Origin: Deltaproteobacteria bacterium
Lineage (GTDB): Bacteria > Desulfobacterota > Desulfobacteria > Desulfobacterales > Desulfatirhabdiaceae
Reading direction: 5' to 3'
Assembly (NCBI GenBank): GCA_021778975.1
Contig: JAJYBO010000076.1
Span: forward strand, 1-11,401
DNA: 11,401 nt
Shown here: positions 1 through 7,378 of the stretch, piece after piece
Layout of the letters: every line of letters begins with the position of its first letter
Position numbering within the stretch: the stretch's first letter is position 1
Notes under the pieces: generated by a model
What the model was told of the DNA's origin: nothing
Seen by the model: only the letters and a program-made list of their open reading frames with translations
Database searches by the model: none
Program-made: the position numbers and the translations under genes

Positions 1-1
1 C

Positions 2-1165
2 AGGATCAGGGATTTGACGTGGAAAGACATCCTGGACGGTGACGCCTGCACTGAATGCAAGCGATGTCAGGATCGGTGTCCGGCCTGGAATACCGAAAAA
101 CCGCTCACCCCCATGGAAGTGATTGCCCATATCCGTGAGGTTTCTTTCGAGCGGCCCGATGCGAATTTAATCGAGACCATCGGTCGCGACGCCATTTGGG
201 CCTGCACCACCTGCCGGGCCTGTCAGGAGATTTGCCCGGCAACCATCGAACATGTGAACAAAATCATTGAGATACGCCGTCATCTGGTACTTATGGAAGG
301 TGAATTTCCGGGTGAGGAAGTCGCAGGTGCGATGGACAATGTAGAAGTGAACGGCAACCCGCTCGGACTGACTTTTTCGGCTCGTGGAGACTGGGCTGAA
401 GGACTTGGCGTATTGCCTCTGGCCGAGAATGCCGATGTGGATATTCTCTATTTTGTAGGCTGTTATGCCTCCTTCGACAAACGCAACATCAAAGTGGCCA
501 GAAGCTTTGTCCAGCTCTGCGCGGCAGCCGGCATCAAGGTCGGAATCTTGGGGAAGGAAGAAAAATGCTGCGGCGAGCCCATGCGCAAAATCGGCAATGA
601 ATATCTGTATCAGAGTCTTGCGGCTGAAAATATCGAGACCATCCGGGGTTACCGTGTGAAAAAGATCGTTACAGCCTGTCCCCACTGTTTCAATACACTG
701 GATAGGGATTACCGGGATATGGGGTTGGATATAGAGGTCGAACACTACGTCACCTTTCTTCAGAACATGGTTCAGCAAGGCCGCATCAAGATCAGACCTG
801 AGCGCTTTTCTTGCACCTATCACGATTCGTGTTATATGGGACGTTACAACGATATTTACGAACCTCCCCGCAAACTACTGACAGCCGCTGGCGCTGTCAT
901 TCGGGAGATGGACAGAAATCGGGAGGAGGGGTTCTGTTGCGGGGGCGGTGGGGGCCGTGTCATTGCGGACGAGAAAATCGGGACCCGAATCTGCGAAACC
1001 CGCGCGAAAATGGCTGCAGAGACCGGAACGGGAATACTCGTTTCCAACTGCCCCTTCTGCCTGACGATGTTCGAGGATGGGGTCAAGGGGGCTGGACTGG
1101 AAGGAAAAGTGGTGCCGCGGGATATTGCCGAAATCCTGGTGGCGCGGTTGGAAAAACACTCATAA
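2..1165 (+). CDS. EtfAB-linked Fe-S oxidoreductase with two CCG domains (partial, 5' end outside window)
   Basis: Probably the cytoplasmic Fe-S part of a membrane-bound ETF:menaquinone oxidoreductase (EMO/DUF224 type), which takes electrons from reduced EtfAB into the quinone pool. The frame is open from base 2, and the first possible start is a TTG at 14, so I treat the gene as truncated; family members usually carry an N-terminal NarI-like membrane cytochrome b domain, which would lie upstream. Counting from that TTG, two 4Fe-4S motifs are visible (Cys12/15/18/22 and Cys64/67/70/74, both CxxCxxCxxxCP). Two heterodisulfide-reductase-like CCG domains follow, with KCCGEP and CPHC in the first and FCCGGGGG and CPFC in the second. 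The etfB start is 29 bases downstream, which supports the ETF link. The alternative is a soluble HdrD/GlpC-like or lactate-oxidase-type subunit; the etfBA context makes this less likely. Family is near certain; partner and quinone role are inferred. Confidence 0.85.
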   Translation, partial: RIRDLTWKDILDGDACTECKRCQDRCPAWNTEKPLTPMEVIAHIREVSFERPDANLIETIGRDAIWACTTCRACQEICPATIEHVNKIIEIRRHLVLMEGEFPGEEVAGAMDNVEVNGNPLGLTFSARGDWAEGLGVLPLAENADVDILYFVGCYASFDKRNIKVARSFVQLCAAAGIKVGILGKEEKCCGEPMRKIGNEYLYQSLAAENIETIRGYRVKKIVTACPHCFNTLDRDYRDMGLDIEVEHYVTFLQNMVQQGRIKIRPERFSCTYHDSCYMGRYNDIYEPPRKLLTAAGAVIREMDRNREEGFCCGGGGGRVIADEKIGTRICETRAKMAAETGTGILVSNCPFCLTMFEDGVKGAGLEGKVVPRDIAEILVARLEKHS

Positions 1166-1194
1166 ACTCTGAATTCAACATAAAGGAAATATCC

Positions 1195-1968
1195 ATGAAA
1201 ATTCTTGTCTGCATCAAACAAGTGCCTGATATGGAATCGAAATTCCGGATCGACGCTGATAATGCCTGGTACAGCGAGGACGACCTTGCCTGGCGTATGA
1301 ACGAATATGACGAATATGCCGTAGAACAGGCTGTGCGGCTTCGGGAACAGATTGGGGATAGCGCCGACCTTACGGTTCTCACCATCGGGCCTGATCGGGT
1401 CCGGGAGATGATGAAAAAAGCGTTAGCTATGGGCTGCGACCGGGCTTTTCATGTAAAAGATGATGTCGCTCTTCGCAGGGATCCTTTCGAGATTGCGTCT
1501 CTGATTACCGCATTTGCCGGTGACAGAGGATTCGATGTGATTTTTACCGGCATGCAGTCCCAAGATCGTGGTTCTGCTCAGGTCGGAGTTCTGCTGGCTG
1601 AAATGTTGAACATCCCGGTGGTCACCACGGTCGTGAACTTCTCGTTTGCTGATGGCGTCATCACCGTCAAACGAGAACTGGAGGGGGGCATCAAATCCGT
1701 CGCGCGCATGAAGACGCCGGCGCTTGTCACCTGTCAGCTCGGTTTGAACACGCCTCGCTATCCGACCATGCCGAACATCATGAAGGCCAGGAAAAAAGAA
1801 TTTATCACCGTGAATTCTGTGGACCTGGCAAAGGTTGATGCCCGGCTTAGTACAAAAAAAATGTACTTTCCCGAGAAAAAAGGCGGATTGGTCCTCGAAG
1901 GAGATGCGGGAAAGCTGGCCGAACAACTGCTGGACATTTTACGCGAAAAGACAATGGTGCTGCGGTAA
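1195..1968 (+). CDS. etfB: Electron transfer flavoprotein beta subunit
   Basis: Beta subunit of the heterodimeric ETF, which accepts electrons from acyl-CoA dehydrogenases in the cytoplasm. The product is 257 residues, normal for the family. It opens with the typical MKILVCIKQVPD and has the family signature LNTPRYPTMPNIMKA at about residues 184-198. The ATG at 1195 is chosen because AAAGGAAA lies just upstream (about 1182-1189) and the protein then starts exactly where homologues do; the same frame is open much further 5', but that part overlaps the Fe-S oxidoreductase gene and does not resemble ETF. etfA follows after 31 bases. The likely electron donor here is the glutaryl-CoA-type dehydrogenase at 8271-9434. 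Whether this ETF is bifurcating cannot be settled by eye; the neighbouring EMO-type gene favours a simple, non-bifurcating carrier. Confidence 0.95.
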   Translation: MKILVCIKQVPDMESKFRIDADNAWYSEDDLAWRMNEYDEYAVEQAVRLREQIGDSADLTVLTIGPDRVREMMKKALAMGCDRAFHVKDDVALRRDPFEIASLITAFAGDRGFDVIFTGMQSQDRGSAQVGVLLAEMLNIPVVTTVVNFSFADGVITVKRELEGGIKSVARMKTPALVTCQLGLNTPRYPTMPNIMKARKKEFITVNSVDLAKVDARLSTKKMYFPEKKGGLVLEGDAGKLAEQLLDILREKTMVLR

Positions 1969-1999
1969 AACACAATCTGATAATCAAGGAGATTTTCCC

Positions 2000-2932
2000 A
2001 TGAAAGCCCTTCTGGTCGGAGAATACAGAGATGGAAAGATACTGCCATCCACATATGAATTAGTGGCATTTGCTCAAAAAATTGGGGCGGAGGCGGCCAT
2101 GGTCATGATCGGCGATACAAGGACGGTTCCGAAATTTCAAGGCCAACTTTTGCTGGCGGATGCAGCAACATACGGAGAATACAACCCGGACGCGCATAAA
2201 AAACTGGTACAGGAGGCTGTTCTCCGGAAAAACCCGGACATCGTGGTTTTAGCCCATTCTTCCTATGGATGGGATTTGGCTCCTCGCATTGCCAATTTAC
2301 TTGGCGCCGCTCAGATATCCGAGGTCATAGACTATGCGGACGGCGCTTTTGTGGTTCCGGTCTGCAATGCTAAAATGCGCCGGAATCTCAAAGCAAAGAC
2401 CGCTGTGACGGTTGTCACGCTTCAGGCCGGCGCTTTTGGTTTGGCCATGGAACCTGAAGGTACACCGGATATCGAGCCGCTCGATATACCCGACAGGGTG
2501 TCTTCCGTTGAACTTGTAAGCTACGAAGCGGCCCAAAAGGCCGCTGTGGATTTAAGCCGGGCAGATATTATCGTAAGCGCCGGCCGAGGCATCGGGAAAA
2601 AAGAAAATGTGGCGATGATCTCGGAACTGTCCGAAGCCATTGGTGGTCAGCTCGGGGCCAGTCGGCCGGTGGTGGATTCTGATTGGATTGACCATTCCCG
2701 TCAGGTGGGAACAACCGGCCAGACCGTCTCCCCGAAACTTTATATTGCATGCGGTATTTCCGGGGCTATACAGCACCTTGCCGGGATGAAGAAATCCGAA
2801 TTCATTGTCGCCATCAATACGGACCGGGATGCTCCCATCAGCGAAGTTGCGGATGTCATGGTTCTGGCGGATATCAAAGAGTTTGTCCCGATTTTGATCG
2901 AAAAATTGAAGGCCGTTCGAAGGTCATTATGA
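2000..2932 (+). CDS. etfA: Electron transfer flavoprotein alpha subunit
   Basis: Alpha subunit of ETF, carrying the FAD that shuttles electrons between acyl-CoA dehydrogenases and the quinone oxidoreductase. The product is 310 residues, in the family range. The C-terminal FAD-binding domain is clear: GASRPVVDSDW (219-229), VGTTGQTVSPK (236-246) and ISGAIQH (253-259), followed by the conserved INTDRDAPI. The ATG at 2000 is chosen for the AAGGAGA ribosome site about eight bases upstream and for the typical N-terminus MKALLVGEYRDGK; the longer in-frame extension back to 1835 runs inside etfB and is not real. The TGA at 2930-2932 overlaps an ATGATG that opens a 19-codon mini-ORF leading to bamA. 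Paired with etfB and probably co-transcribed with the whole aromatic cluster. Confidence 0.95.
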   Translation: MKALLVGEYRDGKILPSTYELVAFAQKIGAEAAMVMIGDTRTVPKFQGQLLLADAATYGEYNPDAHKKLVQEAVLRKNPDIVVLAHSSYGWDLAPRIANLLGAAQISEVIDYADGAFVVPVCNAKMRRNLKAKTAVTVVTLQAGAFGLAMEPEGTPDIEPLDIPDRVSSVELVSYEAAQKAAVDLSRADIIVSAGRGIGKKENVAMISELSEAIGGQLGASRPVVDSDWIDHSRQVGTTGQTVSPKLYIACGISGAIQHLAGMKKSEFIVAINTDRDAPISEVADVMVLADIKEFVPILIEKLKAVRRSL

Positions 2933-2988
2933 TGCGAAGCGGGAACAACGAACAATTAACTGGTAAGTCAAAAGGAGAACACCAATGA
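2929..2988 (+). other. Mini-ORF bridging etfA and bamA (19 codons)
   Basis: An ATGATG overlaps the etfA stop (ATGA at 2929-2932) and opens a 19-codon frame, MMRSGNNEQLTGKSKGEHQ, whose TGA overlaps the bamA start codon (ATGA at 2985-2988). GAAGG at 2919-2923 could act as its ribosome site. The peptide resembles nothing I know and is polar. It may be a translational bridge or chance; three similar mini-ORFs occur in this operon (see findings). Confidence 0.25.
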
Positions 2989-4118
2989 GCGATTTAAACT
3001 GGTTGCCACGCGAAGATGGCGTGAAGAACCATTATCTGTGGGACAAGGAGCATTTTTCAACCGAGGCGCCAGGGGTCATTTTTGAGAAAAAGCCTGTGGT
3101 GGATCCAGGCGGAAAGCCGGTGGAGGATCTTTATACGGCCTGGATCACACTGAACAATCCGAATCAGTACAATTCGTACACCACAGAGATGGTCAAGGGG
3201 GTGATCGCCGGTTTTCAGCGCGCTTCCGCCGATACATCGGTGGTGGCTGCGATATTCACCGGAGCCGGCGACAAGGCTTTCTGTACGGGCGGCAACACCG
3301 CGGAATATGCGGAGTATTACAGCAAGCGCCCGAACGAATATGGCCTTTACATGGATTTGTTCAACGCAATGGTGGATTCTATATTGACCTGTAAGAAGCC
3401 GACCATCTGCCGCGTCAACGGTATGCGGGTCGGCGGCGGTCAGGAGATCGGAATGGCCACGGATATCACCCTGTCCAGCGATCTGGCCATTTTCGGGCAG
3501 GCCGGCGCGCGGCATGGATCCGCCCCGGATGGGGGCAGCACCGATTTTCTGCCGTGGATGCTTCCGATGGAGCTGGCCATGTGGAACAGCGTTTCGTGTG
3601 AACTCTGGAGCGCTTACAAGATGTCCCGGCTTGGGCTTATCACCAAATGCTTTCCGGTTCTAAAAGAAAACAATCAGTGGATCTGCAACCCTTCTGTCAT
3701 TACAGACAGGTATGTGGACGGCGGCCAGTTGGTGTACGGCGAGTTCAAAACCGGTGAAGAGGCCAGAGCGGCCAAAGACAAAATCAAATCCATTTCGGCG
3801 GATTTTGACCTGCTCGACACCGAGATCAACCGGGTGGTCTGGACATTCACGAATCTCTTTCCCGGCTGTGTCATCAAAACCATCGAAGGTATCCGCCTGA
3901 AGAAAAAGTTTTACTGGGATCAGGCCAAGGTGATAAACCGGCACTGGCTGGCGGCCAACATGAATGGAGAGGCTTTTCTGGGGTTCAATGCGTTCAATAC
4001 CAAAAAGCTGACGGGTAAGGATACCATTGATTTCATCGAATTTCGAAGACGTCAAATCAAGGCGGAAGCGTTTGATAGTGAATTCATGGCGGCTGTGATG
4101 GCCGGGCCCAAGGCATAA
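2985..4118 (+). CDS. bamA: 6-oxocyclohex-1-ene-1-carbonyl-CoA hydrolase (ring-cleaving)
   Basis: Also called Oah; unrelated to the outer-membrane assembly protein BamA. It adds water and hydrolytically opens the ring of 6-oxocyclohex-1-ene-1-carbonyl-CoA, giving 3-hydroxypimelyl-CoA, the step that linearises the benzoyl-CoA ring in anaerobes. The product is 377 residues, the length of this subfamily and about 110 longer than ordinary crotonases. The crotonase core shows the first oxyanion-hole segment AFCTGGN (98-104) and the second, NGMRVGGGQEIG (145-156), with Glu154 at the position of the first catalytic Glu of enoyl-CoA hydratase. The second Glu is absent: FGQAGARHGSAPDGG (170-184) gives Gly174 there, with Asp182 as another acidic residue nearby. 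The long C-terminal half, rich in Trp and Tyr, is typical of BamA. Start supported by AAAGGAGA at 2971-2978. The SDR and Dch genes for the preceding steps follow directly. Confidence 0.93.
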   Translation: MSDLNWLPREDGVKNHYLWDKEHFSTEAPGVIFEKKPVVDPGGKPVEDLYTAWITLNNPNQYNSYTTEMVKGVIAGFQRASADTSVVAAIFTGAGDKAFCTGGNTAEYAEYYSKRPNEYGLYMDLFNAMVDSILTCKKPTICRVNGMRVGGGQEIGMATDITLSSDLAIFGQAGARHGSAPDGGSTDFLPWMLPMELAMWNSVSCELWSAYKMSRLGLITKCFPVLKENNQWICNPSVITDRYVDGGQLVYGEFKTGEEARAAKDKIKSISADFDLLDTEINRVVWTFTNLFPGCVIKTIEGIRLKKKFYWDQAKVINRHWLAANMNGEAFLGFNAFNTKKLTGKDTIDFIEFRRRQIKAEAFDSEFMAAVMAGPKA

Positions 4119-4130
4119 CAAGGAGGCGTC

Positions 4131-4880
4131 ATGTTACTGGAAGGTAAAAATGCGATCGTTACCGGAGGCTCACAGGGGATCGGCGCGACTGCATCCCTGA
4201 TACTCGCGCAGGAAGGCGCCAATGTTTGCCTGACCTACCGGAGTCATAAGGAATCGGCCGAGCAGGTGAGAGACCAGATTGTTGCGATGGGGCGAAAGGC
4301 GCTGTGCGTGCAGTGTGACATCGCTTCGTTTTCTCAGGCCGAAGCGGTGGTTCGGGCTGCCGTGGAAGCCTTCGGCAGGGTGGATATTCTGGTCAACAAC
4401 GCCGGCATGAACTGGGACGGTGTCTGCTGGAAAATGACCGAAGAGCAGTGGGATCGTGTCATCGAAGTCAATCTCAAAGGGTATTTTAATTTCACCCGTC
4501 ATGTAGCGCCGCTGCTCAAAGAGCAGAAATACGGAAAGATCGTCAACGTAACCTCCATCAACGGGATGCGGGGAAAGTTCGGGCAGACCAATTATTCGGC
4601 GTCCAAGGCCGGCATCATTGGTTACACCAAGGCTGTCGCCAAGGAGCTTGGGGCCTTTGGCGTCAATGTCAACGCGGTTGCGCCGGGGTTGATCGAAACG
4701 GCCATGCTGAAAAAATCCGAGGCAAGAGATAAAATCATTGAACTGGCCATGGGAGAGATTGTGCTCAAACGCGTAGGGCAGCCAGAGGACCTGGCGCATG
4801 TCATCGCCTTTCTGGCATCGGATCACGCCCGGCACATCACCGGCGAAGTCATCAAGGTGGACGGCGGCCAATACATATAA
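4131..4880 (+). CDS. SDR dehydrogenase, probably for 6-hydroxycyclohexenoyl-CoA or 3-hydroxypimelyl-CoA
   Basis: Classical short-chain dehydrogenase of 249 residues, FabG-like overall. The cofactor motif TGGSQGIG is at 11-18, NNAG at 89-92, and the catalytic tetrad is Asn114, Ser142, Tyr155, Lys159 (YSASK). Arg37 at the end of the second strand, where NAD-specific enzymes usually have Asp, hints at NADP(H), which is weak evidence. Start fixed by a strong AAGGAGG immediately upstream (4120-4126). The gene sits 12 bases after bamA and 13 before dch, exactly where the dehydrogenase that turns 6-hydroxycyclohex-1-ene-1-carbonyl-CoA into the 6-oxo compound would be expected. In Thauera-type pathways that enzyme (Had) is a zinc alcohol dehydrogenase, so this would be a non-orthologous replacement. 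The alternatives are 3-hydroxypimelyl-CoA dehydrogenase or a true 3-oxoacyl-ACP reductase; the substrate is inferred from position only. Confidence 0.9.
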   Translation: MLLEGKNAIVTGGSQGIGATASLILAQEGANVCLTYRSHKESAEQVRDQIVAMGRKALCVQCDIASFSQAEAVVRAAVEAFGRVDILVNNAGMNWDGVCWKMTEEQWDRVIEVNLKGYFNFTRHVAPLLKEQKYGKIVNVTSINGMRGKFGQTNYSASKAGIIGYTKAVAKELGAFGVNVNAVAPGLIETAMLKKSEARDKIIELAMGEIVLKRVGQPEDLAHVIAFLASDHARHITGEVIKVDGGQYI

Positions 4881-4893
4881 AAGGAGACAGCGC

Positions 4894-5664
4894 ATGACCG
4901 ATTTTCAAACCATCAAGCGTCATTATGCCGACGGAATTGGTCGTCTGACATTCGCCAGACCCAAACACAATGTTTTCAATATCGTTATGATGCAGGAATT
5001 CAATGCGGCGCTGGAATCCATGACGGCTGAAAAAGACCTGAAGTGCGTGGTGATTCAGGGCGATGGCCCCAGTTGGTGCGCGGGCGTGGATGTGGGAGAC
5101 CACAGGCCGGAGCTGGTGGATCAGATGATCGGCGCCTTCAACCAGGCGCTTCACGCCATTGAAAGTCTTCCGGTTCCGGTGATTGCCGCGGTTCACGGGG
5201 CCTGCCTGGGAGGCGGTATGGAATTCGCCATTGCCTGCGATATGGTGGTGGCGGCCAGAAAGGCTAAATTCGGTCAACCGGAGGTCAAGCTTGGGTTTTT
5301 TCCGCCCTATGCGGCTATCCGGCTGCCGGTTCTGGTGGGGCCTGCCAAGGCGATCGAGATTTGCACCACCGGCGCCGCCTATTCGGCGGATGAATCTATG
5401 GCTCTTGGTTTTGTCAGCCGGGTCGTCGAAGATGCGCAGTTCAATGTAGAAATCGAAAGGCTCATCGGAGAAATCCAGACCAGCAGTCCCCTGATACTGC
5501 GGCTGAATAAACAGGCGGTCAAGGCGCACCTTGGCATGAGTGTTTCCCAAGCCGTTGACAGTGTCAGTGATCTTTTCCTCAATACGTTGATGAAAACGGA
5601 AGACACCCTGGAGGGTATCGCCGGTTTTTATGAAAAACGAAAACCCGTATGGAAAAATAAATGA
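4894..5664 (+). CDS. dch: Cyclohexa-1,5-dienecarbonyl-CoA hydratase
   Basis: Crotonase-fold protein of 256 residues, probably the hydratase that adds water to cyclohexa-1,5-diene-1-carbonyl-CoA (the product of benzoyl-CoA reductase) to give 6-hydroxycyclohex-1-ene-1-carbonyl-CoA. The segment CAGVDVGDHRPELVDQMI (62-79) is characteristic of proteins annotated Dch rather than ordinary crotonases, as is the FFPPYAA stretch at about 135-141. Both catalytic Glu residues of enoyl-CoA hydratases are kept: Glu110 in GGGMEFA and Glu130 in FGQPEVKLG. The ATG at 4894 has AAGGAGA at 4881-4887; the longer frame upstream lies inside the SDR gene. Two neighbours, the SDR and bamA, supply the next two steps. 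The alternative is a generic enoyl-CoA hydratase; I consider Dch likely but not proven by eye. Confidence 0.82.
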   Translation: MTDFQTIKRHYADGIGRLTFARPKHNVFNIVMMQEFNAALESMTAEKDLKCVVIQGDGPSWCAGVDVGDHRPELVDQMIGAFNQALHAIESLPVPVIAAVHGACLGGGMEFAIACDMVVAARKAKFGQPEVKLGFFPPYAAIRLPVLVGPAKAIEICTTGAAYSADESMALGFVSRVVEDAQFNVEIERLIGEIQTSSPLILRLNKQAVKAHLGMSVSQAVDSVSDLFLNTLMKTEDTLEGIAGFYEKRKPVWKNK

Positions 5665-5696
5665 AATTTCTCTCGTTGATGGGGAGATCAGTTTGA
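5661..5696 (+). other. Mini-ORF after dch (11 codons)
   Basis: An ATGA at 5661-5664 overlaps the dch stop and opens the frame MKFLSLMGRSV, ending TGA at 5694-5696, thirteen bases before the thiolase start. It has no convincing ribosome site of its own, so translation would depend on reinitiation after dch. See the finding on mini-ORFs. Confidence 0.2.
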
Positions 5697-5701
5697 AAGG
5701 A
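5696..5701 (+). promoter_or_regulatory. Ribosome binding site fixing the thiolase start
   Basis: AAAGGA at 5696-5701 lies eight bases before the ATG at 5710 but overlaps the ATG at 5701, so it can only serve the downstream start. This, together with the family-typical N-terminus MRSVAIIGVG, decides the start. Confidence 0.7.
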
Positions 5702-5709
5702 TGGTTACA

Positions 5710-6897
5710 ATGCGCAGCGTTGCCATAATCGGTGTGGGACAGAGCCATTTTGTCCGCAGCTATCCGGGGGCGATCCGGGAGCTGGTGTTTGAAGGTTATA
5801 AAGAGGCCATGACGGATGCCGGCATTACCGCTAAAGATATTGGCGCTTCTGTGGTGTGTTCGGCCCCGGAGTATGACAAGCAGCGTTCCCCGGCGGGCGT
5901 TGTCGCCGAATATCTGGGACTGAACCCGCAACCGACCTTTTATGTGGAAACACTCTGCTCATCGAGCAGCACGGGGATGAGGCTGGCTTACTCGCTGGTG
6001 GCTTCCGGGCTTCATGATATCGTGGCGGTGCTGGGGTTTCAGAAGATGTCGGAAATCTCTTCAGCGGAATCTCAGGAAAGGATGGGACGCGGGGCGGATA
6101 TTCAGTGGGAAAGTCCGTTCGGCACGATGATGCCGGCCTATTACGCCATGTACGCCCAGGCGCATATGGCCCAATATGGAACACGCCCGGAAGATCTGGC
6201 CGCCATTCGCGTGAAGTCCGCCACATATGGTCAGATCAACGATCGCGCCGTCTATCGAAAAGCCGTGACGCCGGAGATGTTCACCAATCCTGAGGACAAG
6301 ATGTCCGGCCCGGTCGCAAGCCCCCTGCGGGTCGGTGATTGCTGCGCCAATGCAGACGGCGCCTCGTGCATTATCGTCGCCAGTGAAGACAAGGCCAGGC
6401 TATTCAGCAAGAAACCGATCTGGATTCTGGGGGTTGGAGCCGCCACGGCAAGCGTCAACCTTACGGGCCGTGATCTGTTCACCGGGCTGAGGGCCGCCGA
6501 ACAGGCTGCGGCCATGGCGTACGCCATGGCGGGCGTTGGCCCAAAGGATATTGATATAGCGGAAGTCCACGACTGTTTTACCATCGCGGAAATCATGGCC
6601 TATGAAAATCTCGGATTCGCAAAACCGGGAGAAGGGCCGGAGCTGATCCGGAGCAAAGCGACGTATAAAGACGGCGCCATTCCGGTGAACGTGGACGGGG
6701 GTTTGCTGTCTAAAGGGCACCCCATCGGCGCTACCGGCGGCAGTCAGGTGAGAACGATCGTGCTGCAACTACGCGGTGAGGCCGGGCCGATGCAGGTCAA
6801 GGATCCGGAGATCGGGCTGGTTCACAACATCGGCGGTGTGGGCATCTATGGCAATGTAACCATTTTGGGCAATCAGCCGGCGGGAGGGAAAAGATGA
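5710..6897 (+). CDS. SCP2-type thiolase, probable 3-oxopimelyl-CoA thiolase
   Basis: Thiolase of the SCP2/lipid-transfer branch, 395 residues. It likely cleaves 3-oxopimelyl-CoA with CoA into acetyl-CoA and glutaryl-CoA. The nucleophile is Cys83 in ETLCSSSSTG. His287 and the second Cys, Cys289, sit in the HDCF motif (287-290) used by SCP2-type thiolases, and His337 lies in SKGHPIGATGG. The classical C-terminal CxG motif is replaced by HNIGG (372-376), as expected in this branch. The start is the ATG at 5710 rather than 5701, on ribosome-site spacing. The stop overlaps the next gene by ATGA, so it is translationally coupled to a zinc-ribbon/OB-fold protein. Such pairs form complexes in other systems, for example BbsAB and ChsH2-Ltp2. 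Alternatives are another acyl-CoA thiolase or a ketolase; the substrate is inferred from context. Confidence 0.88.
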   Translation: MRSVAIIGVGQSHFVRSYPGAIRELVFEGYKEAMTDAGITAKDIGASVVCSAPEYDKQRSPAGVVAEYLGLNPQPTFYVETLCSSSSTGMRLAYSLVASGLHDIVAVLGFQKMSEISSAESQERMGRGADIQWESPFGTMMPAYYAMYAQAHMAQYGTRPEDLAAIRVKSATYGQINDRAVYRKAVTPEMFTNPEDKMSGPVASPLRVGDCCANADGASCIIVASEDKARLFSKKPIWILGVGAATASVNLTGRDLFTGLRAAEQAAAMAYAMAGVGPKDIDIAEVHDCFTIAEIMAYENLGFAKPGEGPELIRSKATYKDGAIPVNVDGGLLSKGHPIGATGGSQVRTIVLQLRGEAGPMQVKDPEIGLVHNIGGVGIYGNVTILGNQPAGGKR

Positions 6898-7331
6898 ATA
6901 CTCCGAAGAAAGAAAAAGATGCTCGTTTCGGTAAATTCGGCGCCGTCAGTTTCACGACCCTGACGAAGGTGAATGACTTTGTGGATTACCTTCAGGACGG
7001 CAAGGTCATGGCCACCCGGTGTAAAGCCTGTAACACCACGTTTTTCCCTCCTCGGGCGGACTGTTGCCACTGCCTTTCCAGCGATATGGCGTGGCGGGAG
7101 GTAGCCGGAAGCGGCAAGCTCGTATCGTACAGTTGCCTGAAATTCGCGCCCATCGGCTTTGACGGCGATGTTCCGTACAGTATTGCGTTACTGGATTACG
7201 GCGATTACCGCGTGTTCGGGCGTATTGACAGCAATCTCAGTCTCGATGACATCAAAATCGGCATGCCGATGATGACTGTCGCCAACAAATTGCCCAATGG
7301 CCAGATTAACTATGTTTTTAAGAAAGCGTAA
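6894..7331 (+). CDS. Zinc-ribbon/OB-fold (DUF35) partner of the thiolase
   Basis: Protein of 145 residues. A basic N-terminal stretch (1-40) leads into a rubredoxin-like zinc ribbon with Cys43/Cys46 (CKAC) and Cys57/Cys60 (CCHC), then an OB-fold (about 65-145) with the typical GSGKLVSYS and the Gly/Val-rich strands seen in DUF35. Proteins of this family bind SCP2-type thiolases or HMG-CoA synthases and help hold the acyl-CoA; they have no catalytic residues of their own. The ATG overlaps the thiolase stop (6894-6897), so the two are coupled and probably made in equal amounts. GGAGGG in the thiolase 3' end serves as ribosome site. This is the expected partner of the upstream gene, analogous to BbsA with BbsB in benzylsuccinate degradation. 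Zinc binding and complex formation are inferred from family knowledge. Confidence 0.87.
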   Translation: MNTPKKEKDARFGKFGAVSFTTLTKVNDFVDYLQDGKVMATRCKACNTTFFPPRADCCHCLSSDMAWREVAGSGKLVSYSCLKFAPIGFDGDVPYSIALLDYGDYRVFGRIDSNLSLDDIKIGMPMMTVANKLPNGQINYVFKKA

Positions 7332-7369
7332 TGCCTGAGCAACCGCCAGATAACCCCATTTTTATATAA
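7331..7369 (+). other. Mini-ORF after the zinc-ribbon gene (12 codons)
   Basis: TAATG at 7329-7333 joins the zinc-ribbon stop to an ATG that opens MPEQPPDNPIFI. Its TAA (7367-7369) touches the AAGGAAC ribosome site of the next gene, which starts at 7379. Nothing recognisable in the peptide. See the finding on mini-ORFs. Confidence 0.2.
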
Positions 7370-7378
7370 GGAACGAAC

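Noticed and set aside
811..1194. In-frame 5' extension of etfB inside the Fe-S oxidoreductase gene
   Set aside because: The extension is the +1 frame of an established gene and does not look like ETF; the ATG at 1195 has its own ribosome site and the usual N-terminus.
1835..1999. In-frame 5' extension of etfA inside etfB
   Set aside because: Runs through etfB in another frame; the start at 2000 has a proper ribosome site and typical N-terminus.
4170..4895. Open frame of 241 codons on the - strand opposite the SDR gene
   Set aside because: Mirror of a clear SDR with an intact catalytic tetrad; no ribosome site or family resemblance.
5701..5709. Earlier ATG for the thiolase at 5701
   Set aside because: Its ribosome site would overlap the start codon itself, and homologues begin at MRSVAIIGVG.
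4852..5931. Long open frame of 359 codons on the - strand opposite dch and the thiolase start
   Set aside because: It lies opposite two well-supported genes, shows no recognisable domain and is His/Arg-rich as expected for the complement of GC-biased coding DNA.
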